Source: Candidatus Shapirobacteria bacterium
Lineage (GTDB): Bacteria > Patescibacteria > Microgenomatia > UBA12405
Reading direction: 5' to 3'
Assembly: GCA_028704885.1 (NCBI GenBank)
Contig: JAQWEN010000001.1
Coordinates: forward strand, 248,001 to 312,000
Length of the DNA: 64,000 bases
The notes beneath the pieces were generated by a model. That model did no database searches, was not told where the DNA came from, and saw only the letters and a list, made by a program, of their open reading frames with translations. The position numbers and the translations under genes are program-made. This document shows positions 55,736 through 63,851 of this stretch, piece after piece. The first letter of the stretch is position 1. Each line of letters starts with the position of its first letter.

Positions 55736-56274
55736 AGGAAGGTTTAAATTTATTACCATCGGTAGCTAAGTTTCAAGCAGCTAGAATTAAACTCAAGAAA
55801 AAAATTAGCTTAATTACAGGTGTTTTTTTAGGTTGTTGGATTTTATCAATGGTAATTATTTTTGTTTGGTTAGGATTAAATAATCTTTTGTTGAATAAAG
55901 CAAAAAAAGAAAATACTTCAACATTAAATCAATATAAATCTTTGGTAAGCAGCGTGGTTCTTTCAAAAAAAAATAAATACCAAGCTAAATTGGTTGGTAA
56001 AGTTTTGAGTGAGAGATTTGAATATGGAGCTTCAATTAATAAAATAACAAATTTATTTTCTGGGAATATTTTTCTTGAAAATTTTGAAATAAAAAATAAA
56101 AAACAATTTATATTAAAATGTTTATTGGTTGATGGATCTAGTATGCTTGAAGTTGAAGAAAAAGTTAGAGATATTAATTTAGGTATGTTTTCTGATTTTA
56201 AATCAGCTAAATTGAATTCAATAGATGTTGATAAAACTGGTTGGAAATTTGAAATGGAGGTTAATTTAATATGA
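55732..56274 (+). CDS. pilN: Type IV pilus alignment protein PilN-like
   Basis: This 180-aa single-pass protein begins MKEGLNLLPSVAKF, matching the INLLP motif that binds PilM. One transmembrane helix (about 29-50) and a periplasmic-side coiled-coil / ferredoxin-like domain follow. It has the position and topology of PilN. It overlaps pilO by 4 nt. Confidence 0.85.
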   Translation: MKEGLNLLPSVAKFQAARIKLKKKISLITGVFLGCWILSMVIIFVWLGLNNLLLNKAKKENTSTLNQYKSLVSSVVLSKKNKYQAKLVGKVLSERFEYGASINKITNLFSGNIFLENFEIKNKKQFILKCLLVDGSSMLEVEEKVRDINLGMFSDFKSAKLNSIDVDKTGWKFEMEVNLI

Positions 56275-57047
56275 AAAAAAATAAATTTTTTAGTTTAAAT
56301 TTACCAGATAAGGTTTTTGGAATTGAGAAATCGTTATTAATGTTTTTTTTACCTCCACTTTGTTTAATAGTATTATTTTTTATTATTTTAAATTTGGTTT
56401 TAGTGCCAAAAATTAATGAAATTGGGGAAATAAAAAATAAAATTAACGAAGTTAAAGCTAATACTGATAAAATTAAGGCACAAAATAAATACTTAATGTC
56501 TATTGATCAAGAAGAATTAAAGAGAGATGCTGAGTATTTAGACAATGCAGTTTTGAAAGATAAAAAATCTTATTTGTTGGTGGAAATAATAAGAGGAGTG
56601 GCAGATGATTTTGGCTATCAGATTGAAAGTTTTTCTTTAACACCTGGGGAATTAAAAGAAGAAGAAGAAGAGAGCTCTATTAAAATTTCTGCTTCTAATG
56701 ATACGGTTAAAATGCCAATTAATTTAACAATGATTGGCCCAAAAGAAAAAACTTTAGAATTAATTTCCGCCTTAGAAAAAACGTTACCAATCTTATTTAT
56801 TGATAAATTTGAAACTAAAAATTCAGGAGGATTAACTCAACTGAATTTAACTGTTTCTTCTTATTATGTTAATGATAAATCTAATATTGAAACGGAAAAT
56901 ATAACACTAGATGACCTAATTTTATCTAAGGAAGAATCAGCCTTAATAACCAGAATAAGTAGCTTTAATAAGATAGAAAACAATCAAGTTGATACTGGAA
57001 ACTCTGAGTTCAAGAAATATATTAGAGAAAATCCTTTTAGTCTTTAA
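56271..57047 (+). CDS. pilO: Type IV pilus alignment protein PilO-like
   Basis: This 258-aa protein has a short cytoplasmic start, one transmembrane helix (FLPPLCLIVLFFIILNLVLV, about 26-46), a coiled coil (KINEVKANTDKIKAQNKYLM) and a PilO-like beta domain (VKMPINLTMIGPKEKTLELISALEK). No PilP, PilQ or secretin follows, which fits a cell without an outer membrane. Its 3' end overlaps the convergent khpA by 11 nt. Confidence 0.82.
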   Translation: MKKNKFFSLNLPDKVFGIEKSLLMFFLPPLCLIVLFFIILNLVLVPKINEIGEIKNKINEVKANTDKIKAQNKYLMSIDQEELKRDAEYLDNAVLKDKKSYLLVEIIRGVADDFGYQIESFSLTPGELKEEEEESSIKISASNDTVKMPINLTMIGPKEKTLELISALEKTLPILFIDKFETKNSGGLTQLNLTVSSYYVNDKSNIETENITLDDLILSKEESALITRISSFNKIENNQVDTGNSEFKKYIRENPFSL

Positions 57048-57276
57048 TCTTTAGTAAGAAGCGAGTGGTTGGATAAGAAAGGTTTAAAATAGTTCGAATT
57101 GATTTAATTATTTTTCCTTCTTTTCCAATAATTTTTCCAACAACTTCTGATGGAGCACTGATTTCAAAAGTTATTAATGAATTTTCTTCAGAATCAGTGA
57201 TAACAATATCTTTTGATTCAGTTTCTGGGACAATGGCTTTAACAATGTATTCAAGAGTATCTTTTATAGTATTCAT
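57037..57276 (-). CDS. khpA: KH-domain RNA-binding protein KhpA
   Basis: This 79-aa single KH domain has the GxxG loop in VVGKIIGKEGKIIKSIRTIL, the KhpA (YlqC) signature. KhpA pairs with KhpB (Jag) to bind many RNAs and affect cell elongation. As in many Firmicutes, it follows rpsP (3 nt gap). Confidence 0.92.
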   Translation of the reverse strand: MNTIKDTLEYIVKAIVPETESKDIVITDSEENSLITFEISAPSEVVGKIIGKEGKIIKSIRTILNLSYPTTRFLLKIKD

Positions 57277-57279
57277 ATT

Positions 57280-57606
57280 TTATCCTTGAACTTCTTCAAC
57301 TGGAATTTCTTCTGTTTTTACTTCTTCTTTAATTTCTTCAGTTTTTTCTTTTTTAACCTTTTGACTTACCTTTTTTGGATATTTATCTGGGTTTAAAAGA
57401 CGATCAACACCGAAAGTGACTTGAGCACCTTTTTTGATCCAATCAGCCATTTTTTGTTTATCAACTTCAATGGTTTTGGTTTGAGGAGTATAAAAACCTA
57501 AATCGTCAATAACTGGGCCGTTTAATTTACTGCGGTCTTCAGCAATGACAATTCGATAAGTGATTTGATGAGTTTTGCCACGAGGGGCAAGTTTAATTTT
57601 TAGCAT
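57280..57606 (-). CDS. rpsP: Small ribosomal subunit protein bS16
   Basis: bS16 (108 aa) assembles with 16S rRNA early in 30S formation. LKIKLAPRGKTHQITYRIVIAEDRSKLNGPVIDDLGFYTPQ is split by the usual motifs (I-R-L-x-R-x-G equivalent KIKLAPRGK; GxYxP equivalent GFYTPQ; GAQVTFGVDRLL for GAxPTxxVxxLL). A Lys/Glu-rich tail of about 30 residues extends past the core. Confidence 0.94.
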   Translation of the reverse strand: MLKIKLAPRGKTHQITYRIVIAEDRSKLNGPVIDDLGFYTPQTKTIEVDKQKMADWIKKGAQVTFGVDRLLNPDKYPKKVSQKVKKEKTEEIKEEVKTEEIPVEEVQG

Positions 57607-57614
57607 ATGGTGGA

Positions 57615-58313
57615 TTATACAAGATTAGTAAAGATTTTGGTAGCTTTAATTGAAGCATCTTCTTCGGCCTTTTGTTTTGAGTTGCCACAACCGGTGGCAA
57701 CTAATTCTTCTCCAACATAAACAGCTACTTCAAAGTTTTTTTGATGATCAGGACCAGATTCACTAACTGTCTGATATTTTGGAGTTATTCCCCTTTTTGA
57801 TTGAGCAATTTCCTGAAAAAGGCTTTTTGGATCTTTGTAAATTTGTTTTGAGGATAGTTTAGAAATACTTTCGGTTAAAGTTTTGTCTAAAAACTTAAAA
57901 GCGGGAACAATTCCATCATCAAGATAGATTGATCCGAGAATGGCTTCGAAGGTATCAGCTAGAATTGATTGATTAGTTCGACCACCATGTCTTTCTTCAC
58001 CTTTGGAAAGCATAATAAAATTACCAAGGTTAATATTAGAAGCTATTAATGATAAATTTTGAGTGCAAACTATTAATGAGCGAAGATTGGTTAAATCACC
58101 TTCATTAAATTGGGGAAATTGACGAAATAATTTATCTGAAATCCAAAATTCAAGGATAGAATCCCCTAAAAATTCATAAGTTTCATTTGATTGTAAATTT
58201 TCGTCACGATGTTCGTTTATGTAAGAACGATGAGTGAGAGCTTTAACTAATTTGTTTTCGTCTTTAAATGTGTAGTCAATTTTGACCTGGAGATCCTTAA
58301 AGTTTTGATTCAT
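57615..58313 (-). CDS. rnc: Ribonuclease III
   Basis: RNase III (232 aa) cleaves dsRNA, including rRNA precursors. The catalytic signature ETYEFLGDSILEFWISDKLF, Glu in DTFEAILGSIYLDDG and a C-terminal dsRNA-binding domain (DPKSLFQEIAQSKRGITPKY ... GCGNSKQKAEEDAS) are standard. ATG 58313 is chosen; ATG 58328 is an alternative that lengthens the overlap with nusB. Confidence 0.95.
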   Translation of the reverse strand: MNQNFKDLQVKIDYTFKDENKLVKALTHRSYINEHRDENLQSNETYEFLGDSILEFWISDKLFRQFPQFNEGDLTNLRSLIVCTQNLSLIASNINLGNFIMLSKGEERHGGRTNQSILADTFEAILGSIYLDDGIVPAFKFLDKTLTESISKLSSKQIYKDPKSLFQEIAQSKRGITPKYQTVSESGPDHQKNFEVAVYVGEELVATGCGNSKQKAEEDASIKATKIFTNLV

Positions 58314-58704
58314 TTTCTTGGTTAACATCTAAATTTGATTTTTTGATAGCACTGCCAATAACTCCATTAACAAAAGAAGAACTAGTTTCAGTACCATATT
58401 CTTTGGCGATTTCTATAGCCTCATCAATTACGACTTTTGGAGGATTCTTTTTAAGATAAAATAATTCCCAAAAAGTATATCTTAAGACACTGAGATCTAT
58501 GTGGTTAATTTTATCTAATGGCCATTTGGGGGCATTTTCTTGAATAATTAGATCGATTTCAGGAACAACTTTGACAATTTCGTCGAATTCTTCGGTTTTA
58601 GATTCAATCCCACCGCAACCCCAAGCAAATAATGCTTGAACGTTTTTGATTCTTTTTAAATGGCGAGGATCGAATTTATTTTTCACTGTTTGCAATTTGG
58701 ACAT
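58297..58704 (-). CDS. nusB: Transcription antitermination / N utilization factor NusB
   Basis: NusB (135 aa) binds boxA RNA with NusE (uS10) in rRNA antitermination. The all-helical family pattern is seen: RxxxxQALFAW, WPLDKINHIDLSVLRYTFWELFY (usual W-x-L-x-R-I-x-x-x-D-x-x-I-L-R) and VVIDEAIEIAKEYGTETSSSFVNGVI. ATG 58704 (MSKLQTVKN) is preferred over 58734, which lies inside rpmF. It overlaps rpmF by 22 nt and rnc by 17 nt. Confidence 0.93.
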   Translation of the reverse strand: MSKLQTVKNKFDPRHLKRIKNVQALFAWGCGGIESKTEEFDEIVKVVPEIDLIIQENAPKWPLDKINHIDLSVLRYTFWELFYLKKNPPKVVIDEAIEIAKEYGTETSSSFVNGVIGSAIKKSNLDVNQENESKL

Positions 58705-58835
58705 TGAAAACCAGCCATTTTTGGCTGACCACAATGTTTACAACTTACGGGTTTGGCTATTTTAGGGCCAGTTTGTGAGGCTCTTCGTTTGCCTTGTCGG
58801 CGACTAGATGGCCAATGTTTTGGTACTGCTGTCAT
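58683..58835 (-). CDS. rpmF: Large ribosomal subunit protein bL32
   Basis: This 50-aa gene begins MTAVPKHWPSSRRQGKRRAS, close to the bL32 start MAVPKxxxSxxRxxxRR. It has four zinc-ligand cysteines: C32 and C35 (SCKHCG), C45 and C48 (QCPNCKQ). It is short, which is normal for bL32. It precedes nusB and rnc, and its stop lies inside nusB (22-nt overlap). Confidence 0.93.
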   Translation of the reverse strand: MTAVPKHWPSSRRQGKRRASQTGPKIAKPVSCKHCGQPKMAGFQCPNCKQ

Positions 58836-58878
58836 GGGAGTATTGTATCAGAAAAATAAATGATTTCTAATACGTAAT

Positions 58879-60888
58879 TTAATTACTAATAATTGACTCA
58901 GCGGTAATGTTTTCGGAGGTAATTTGGGAAAAATTATAATCCGGGTAATTATCAATAATCTCTTTTAAAATTTCCTGGCTGAGGCTAATTAATTTAGTGT
59001 CGGAAAAGCTGGCAATTTTAAGGGAGGGAAAACCATGCTGAATAGTAGAAAAAGCTTCGCCTGGTCCCCTGCTTTTTAGGTCAAATTCGGCAATTTTTAG
59101 ACCATTATGATTTTTTTCTAAAAAATTAAGACGATCAATAGCTTTTTGATTGTTTGATTCGGTAAAAAGATAACAATAACTTTGAAGATGGCCTCGACCG
59201 ACTCGGCCACGAAGCTGGTGAAGGGCTGCCAAACCAAATCGATCAGCTGATTGAATAATAATAATGGAAGAATTGGGAATATCAACACCGACTTCGATAA
59301 TGGGAGTGGTAATTAAAATATCAAGTTGTTTGTCTTGAAATTGTTTAATAATTTTTTCCCGATCGACTGATTTTATTTTACCGTGAATTAGGCCTAATTT
59401 AAGATTTGGGAAAACTTCTTTTGATAAATGTTCAAATTCTTGAATAGCTGATTTAACACTGGCCATAGATTCGGAAATATCAATAAAAGGACAAACAATA
59501 AAAGCTTGACAGCCGGTTTTTTTAATTTCGGTTTCGATCCATTTATAACAACTGGTTTTTTTATGGTCGGGAACTAAAAAAGTTTTTATTTGAAGACGGT
59601 TTTGAGGAAGAGTGTCAATTATGGAAATATCTAGATTACCAAGCAATGTGAGACTAATGGTTCTAGGAATTGGTGTAGCGGTCATAGTGAGGCAATGCGG
59701 CAGTTTTAGTGATGAATTTAGAAAAGATCTTTGTTTAACTCCAAATTTATGTTGTTCATCAACTATCAATAAAGAAATCTTGTTTTTTAGATTTAATTTT
59801 TGGTAAATAACAGCATGAGTACTAATGAGAATTCCATTTTTAGGTATCTTTTTAAGATCGATCTTTTTAGAGCCGGTTAACAAAAAAATAGGGATATCTT
59901 TATTTTTTAATATTTCTTGAAAGTTTTGATAATGTTGATTGGCGAGAATTTCGGTGGGGGCAATCAAAACTGAAAGAGAGTTGTTTAAATGAGTTAGATA
60001 ACAAGCCAATAAAGCAATTATGGTTTTACCCGAGCCGACATCGCCTTGAAGAAGTCGATTCATAACTTGTTTTTGGTTAGTAAGATCAGTAAAAATTTCG
60101 GCTAAAACTTTGTCCTGAGAATCGGTTAGTTTATAAGGAAGTGATTTAATTAGATCTTTAATTTTTTTATCGATAATTTTGGTAACTTTTAATTTGGTTT
60201 TGGGGATATTTTTTTGCCATTCTTTCTTCAAAAGGTAGGATCGAATTTGAAGAGATAAAATTTCTTCGGTGGCAAGACGAGTTCGGGCTTGTTCTAAAAA
60301 TTGAGGATTGGTGGGACAGTGAATTTGGAGAAGAGAGATTTTAAGATCTAATAATTTAAATTTTTTAATCAAATTAGAAGGTAGAGTTTCTTTAATGTCT
60401 TTTAATAGATTATTAATTTGGATTTGAATTATTTTTCGAAACCATTTAGATGTTAATCCACTAGTTTCAGGATAGACAGAAATTATTTTACCAGTATTGT
60501 ATTGACCGTATTCTGGGGCAATAATAGTTTTTTTGTTTAGGTAAAGACTGACAGTGCCAGCAAAACTAAGATTATCCCCTGCCTTAATATTTTTTGATAA
60601 ATAAGGCTGATTAAACCAAATTAAATCTATTTTTCCGGTATCATCGGAAACGATGGCTTTTTGAATATTTTTGCCGTTTCGAGTAAAAATATTTTTGAAG
60701 TCGATAACCTTGCCGGTAATAGTGATGTTTTCATTTTCCAGAACGGAATTTATTTTGACAGAGTGAGAAAAATCAATGTATCGGCTGGGAAAATGATAAA
60801 GCAAATCTTTCGGATGATTAATATTAAGACGGTTAAGTTTTTCAAGAATTTTAGGTCCAATACCAGGAATTTGAGAAAGGCTATCCAT
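58879..60888 (-). CDS. recG: ATP-dependent DNA helicase RecG
   Basis: RecG (669 aa) remodels stalled forks and Holliday junctions. It has an N-terminal wedge/OB domain (IPGIGPKILEKLNRLNI, ITGKVIDFKN), Walker A GDVGSGKTI, DEQHKFGVKQR (motif II DExH), MTATPIPRTISLTL (motif III), LDILITTPIIEVGVDIPN (motif V) and QLRGRVGRG (motif VI). It sits 43 bp after the rpmF start on the same strand. TATTAT lies 7 nt before its ATG. Confidence 0.95.
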   Translation of the reverse strand: MDSLSQIPGIGPKILEKLNRLNINHPKDLLYHFPSRYIDFSHSVKINSVLENENITITGKVIDFKNIFTRNGKNIQKAIVSDDTGKIDLIWFNQPYLSKNIKAGDNLSFAGTVSLYLNKKTIIAPEYGQYNTGKIISVYPETSGLTSKWFRKIIQIQINNLLKDIKETLPSNLIKKFKLLDLKISLLQIHCPTNPQFLEQARTRLATEEILSLQIRSYLLKKEWQKNIPKTKLKVTKIIDKKIKDLIKSLPYKLTDSQDKVLAEIFTDLTNQKQVMNRLLQGDVGSGKTIIALLACYLTHLNNSLSVLIAPTEILANQHYQNFQEILKNKDIPIFLLTGSKKIDLKKIPKNGILISTHAVIYQKLNLKNKISLLIVDEQHKFGVKQRSFLNSSLKLPHCLTMTATPIPRTISLTLLGNLDISIIDTLPQNRLQIKTFLVPDHKKTSCYKWIETEIKKTGCQAFIVCPFIDISESMASVKSAIQEFEHLSKEVFPNLKLGLIHGKIKSVDREKIIKQFQDKQLDILITTPIIEVGVDIPNSSIIIIQSADRFGLAALHQLRGRVGRGHLQSYCYLFTESNNQKAIDRLNFLEKNHNGLKIAEFDLKSRGPGEAFSTIQHGFPSLKIASFSDTKLISLSQEILKEIIDNYPDYNFSQITSENITAESIISN

Positions 60889-60970
60889 AAAAATAATAAT
60901 ATCAGAAAATTTTTTAGTTTTCGGGTTTAATTGGGGTTAATTGGTTTTATATTTGTGTTATGATTAGATT

Positions 60971-61075
60971 ATGAAAATTAGGAAGAAAACAGTTACTAAA
61001 GCCATATTGGTTGTGACTTTGATGATGTTGTTATTATCTGGTTTGATGGCTCCATTGATGGTTTTAATTAAATGA
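60971..61075 (+). CDS. Small single-pass membrane peptide coupled to PBP
   Basis: This 34-codon ORF begins with the basic residues MKIRKKTVTK and is followed by a hydrophobic helix (AILVVTLMMLLLSGLMAPLMVLI). TATGAT ends 6 nt before its ATG. Its stop overlaps the PBP ATG (ATGA at 61072-61075), so the two are translationally coupled. It may be a real membrane peptide or simply a translational lead-in for the PBP. Confidence 0.6.
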   Translation: MKIRKKTVTKAILVVTLMMLLLSGLMAPLMVLIK

Positions 61076-63741
61076 AAGATAAATTAATAAATTTTTTCAT
61101 AAAAATAAAAAACTGGATTGTTATTAATTTTGCCAATTTAAAGATGAAAATTAAAAGCAAGGTTAATTTTAAAAGCAAGGATTTTTGGTTTAGATTTTTT
61201 CGAGCGATTTTGATTTTAGCAGCTATTGGTTTTGTGGCTTTAATAGTTTTGTTTGTATGGTATTCAAAAGATTTACCATCACCAACCAAAGTGGTGCGAA
61301 GGGATGGCTATTCAAGTAAAGTTTATGACAGAAATAATAATCCTTTATATGATATTTACGATCAAGCAAGAAGAGACCCAGTGGTTTTCAGTGATATTCC
61401 TGATTATTTGAAAAAAGCAACGGTAGCAGTAGAAGATAAGGATTTTTATAAACATAATGGTTTTGACCCGTTAACTCCATTTAGAATTGTTAAGAATGTT
61501 TTTTATTTTGGAAAAGTAACTGGTGGTTCAACTTTAACTCAACAATTAACCAGAAATGTTTTATTAACAACTGAAAGGTCTTTGACTAGAAAAATTAAAG
61601 AATTGATTTTGTCAATCCAAATTGATGCTAAATATAGTAAAGATGAAATTTTGTCGATGTATTTAAATGAAGCACCTTATGGTGGAGCCTCTTGGGGGGT
61701 TGGTCCAGCAGCAGAACAATATTTCAATAAACCAGTTAAAGAACTGAATTTAGCAGAATGTGCAATTTTGGCAGGATTACCTCAACTACCTAGTGTTTAT
61801 TCCCCTTTCTCGAAAACACCAGTGGCTTATATAAATAGGACGAATCATGTATTAAATAGAATGGTTGAGGATGGCTATATTAGTAAAGAATTAGCGACTG
61901 AAACTATGGAACAAGTTAAAAATTATAAATTTAATGATAATAGTTCAATAACAAAGGCACCGCATTTTGTTTTTTGGATTAAAGAATTATTAGCAGAAAA
62001 ATATGGAGAAGATGTAGTTGAAGGCGGAGGCCTTAAAATTACGACGACTTTGGATTTAGAACTACAGGAACAAGCTCAAAAAATAGTAAGTGAGGAAGTT
62101 GATAAGGCTGAAAATTTGGGAATAAGTAATGGAGCGGCTTTAATTTTAGATCCGACAAATGGTCAGGTTTTAGCAATGGTAGGATCTAGGGGTTATTTTT
62201 CAGACAAAACGGATGGAGCTTTTAATGTGACGACCCAGGCTTTAAGACAGCCAGGTTCGGCAATTAAACCAGTAACTTATTTAGCTGGTTTGAAAAAAGG
62301 AATGACAGCGGCAACCATGATTATGGATACTCCGGTCACTTTTGCTGGGGTTGGAGGACAAAAAGATTATAGTCCAAAAAATTACAACGGTAAATTTAAC
62401 GGACCAATGTCTCTAAGAGATGCTTTAGGTAATTCAATAAATATAACAGCAGTAAAAACATTAGCCAATGTGGGAGTGGAGAATATGTTGAAATTGGCCT
62501 ATGACATGGGTATGTCTACCTTAGAACCAACAAAAGAAAATTTATCAAAGTTTGGTTTTGCGGTAACACTTGGGGGAGCTGAAGTTAAGATGATTGAATT
62601 GGCTTCGGCTTATACAGCCTTTGCAAATGGTGGTACTAGCATGAAAGCAATAGGAGTTTTAAAAGTTGAAGATAGAAATGGTCGAGTTTTGGAAGAATAT
62701 AAAGTACCGGATGGTAAAAAAGTAATGACACCACAAGAAGCTTTTATTATTTCAAATATATTATCTGATAATAGTGCTCGGGAATTAACTTTTGGAGCTG
62801 TTAACGGTCTTCAAGTTTCGGGATATCAAGTTGCAGTTAAAACAGGAACAACAAATGATAAAAGGGATAATTGGGCAATTGGCTGGACACCTAATTTATT
62901 AAGTGCAGTTTGGGTGGGAAATAATGATAATAGCCCAATGGGAAAAATTGCTTCTGGTGTATCTGGAGCAACTCCAATTTGGAAAAAGATAATGGTTTCT
63001 AGTTTACCAAAAAGAAATAAAGAAGATTTTTCGATTCCAGATAAGATTGTTAATCTGGATGTTGATAAAATTTCGGGTTATTTAGCTCATGATGGTTTTG
63101 TTTCTAAAAAAGAATATTTTATTGACGGAACCCAATCCTCTATTTCTGATCCAATTCATATGAATTTAAAAATTTGTCGAGGATTAACTGGACTAGCTAC
63201 TCCTGAAGATGTGACAAGTGGGAATTATGATTCTAAAGAATTTTTTAATTTTTCAGAAAGCGACCCGGTTTCAACTGATGGCAAAAATAGATGGCAGGAA
63301 GGTATAAATACTTGGATTTCACAACAATCAGATAATGGTAAATATTTTCCACCGACCGGTTATTGTCGCAGTGGTGGTTTAATAGGTTTATCGATTGATT
63401 CGCCAGCTGACAGAACCACAACTGCTACTGGAAATTTTACAGCTAGAATAACGGCCACTTCTTCAAAGAAAATTATAGAAGTAAAACTTTGGCTGGATGG
63501 AGTTGAAAAAAAGACATGGACGGAAAAACCATACGAAATGGAACTTAATTTAGAAGATGGCAAGCATATTATTAAAGTTAAGGCAACAGATAAGGATGGT
63601 AATGTCCAAGAAAAAGAATCTCTTTTTGGAGTTAATATTCCTTGGGATGCAACTCCAACTCCAATTCCTAGTCCAACCAATACTCCAGAAAATACGCCAA
63701 TTGTGCCAATAAGTTCTCCAACTGCAACACCTTCTCCCTAA
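61072..63741 (+). CDS. Class A penicillin-binding protein (PBP1A-like)
   Basis: This 889-aa bifunctional peptidoglycan synthase has a transmembrane anchor (about 38-62), a GT51 glycosyltransferase domain with catalytic Glu in VAVEDKDFYKHNGFDP (about 120) and GGSTLTQQLTRN, and a transpeptidase domain with SxxK in RQPGSAIKPVTY (about 395), SxN in GNSINITA and KTGTTNDKRDNW (about 589). The C-terminus has an Ig-like domain (IDSPADRTTTATGNFTARI) and a Pro/Thr/Ser-rich tail. It is the main cell-wall polymerase candidate here, acting outside the membrane. Confidence 0.95.
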   Translation: MKDKLINFFIKIKNWIVINFANLKMKIKSKVNFKSKDFWFRFFRAILILAAIGFVALIVLFVWYSKDLPSPTKVVRRDGYSSKVYDRNNNPLYDIYDQARRDPVVFSDIPDYLKKATVAVEDKDFYKHNGFDPLTPFRIVKNVFYFGKVTGGSTLTQQLTRNVLLTTERSLTRKIKELILSIQIDAKYSKDEILSMYLNEAPYGGASWGVGPAAEQYFNKPVKELNLAECAILAGLPQLPSVYSPFSKTPVAYINRTNHVLNRMVEDGYISKELATETMEQVKNYKFNDNSSITKAPHFVFWIKELLAEKYGEDVVEGGGLKITTTLDLELQEQAQKIVSEEVDKAENLGISNGAALILDPTNGQVLAMVGSRGYFSDKTDGAFNVTTQALRQPGSAIKPVTYLAGLKKGMTAATMIMDTPVTFAGVGGQKDYSPKNYNGKFNGPMSLRDALGNSINITAVKTLANVGVENMLKLAYDMGMSTLEPTKENLSKFGFAVTLGGAEVKMIELASAYTAFANGGTSMKAIGVLKVEDRNGRVLEEYKVPDGKKVMTPQEAFIISNILSDNSARELTFGAVNGLQVSGYQVAVKTGTTNDKRDNWAIGWTPNLLSAVWVGNNDNSPMGKIASGVSGATPIWKKIMVSSLPKRNKEDFSIPDKIVNLDVDKISGYLAHDGFVSKKEYFIDGTQSSISDPIHMNLKICRGLTGLATPEDVTSGNYDSKEFFNFSESDPVSTDGKNRWQEGINTWISQQSDNGKYFPPTGYCRSGGLIGLSIDSPADRTTTATGNFTARITATSSKKIIEVKLWLDGVEKKTWTEKPYEMELNLEDGKHIIKVKATDKDGNVQEKESLFGVNIPWDATPTPIPSPTNTPENTPIVPISSPTATPSP

Positions 63742-63798
63742 AGATAGGATAAATATAAAAATGGCAGGTATTTAGCAGTCTATTAGTCTGACTGCTAA
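63736..63798 (+). promoter_or_regulatory. CCCTAAA box plus CIRCE-like inverted repeat, copy C
   Basis: CCCTAAAGATAGG starts at 63736 (overlapping the PBP stop codon) and TTAGCAGTC-N9-GACTGCTAA spans 63772-63798. The box-to-repeat distance is again 36 bp and the spacer is 9 bp. This copy is downstream of the PBP and upstream of nothing known on the plus strand. Confidence 0.7.
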
Positions 63799-63851
63799 TA
63801 CATACTGTGTATGTATATTTACAAAATAACTGGGTTTAAATTGACATTTAA

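Noticed and set aside
23380..63798. Interpreting the three inverted repeats as integron attC or Xer sites
   Set aside because: The 9-9-9 geometry and TTAGCAnTC arms match CIRCE, not the GTTRRRY/RYYYAAC attC ends or the 11-6-11 layout of dif.
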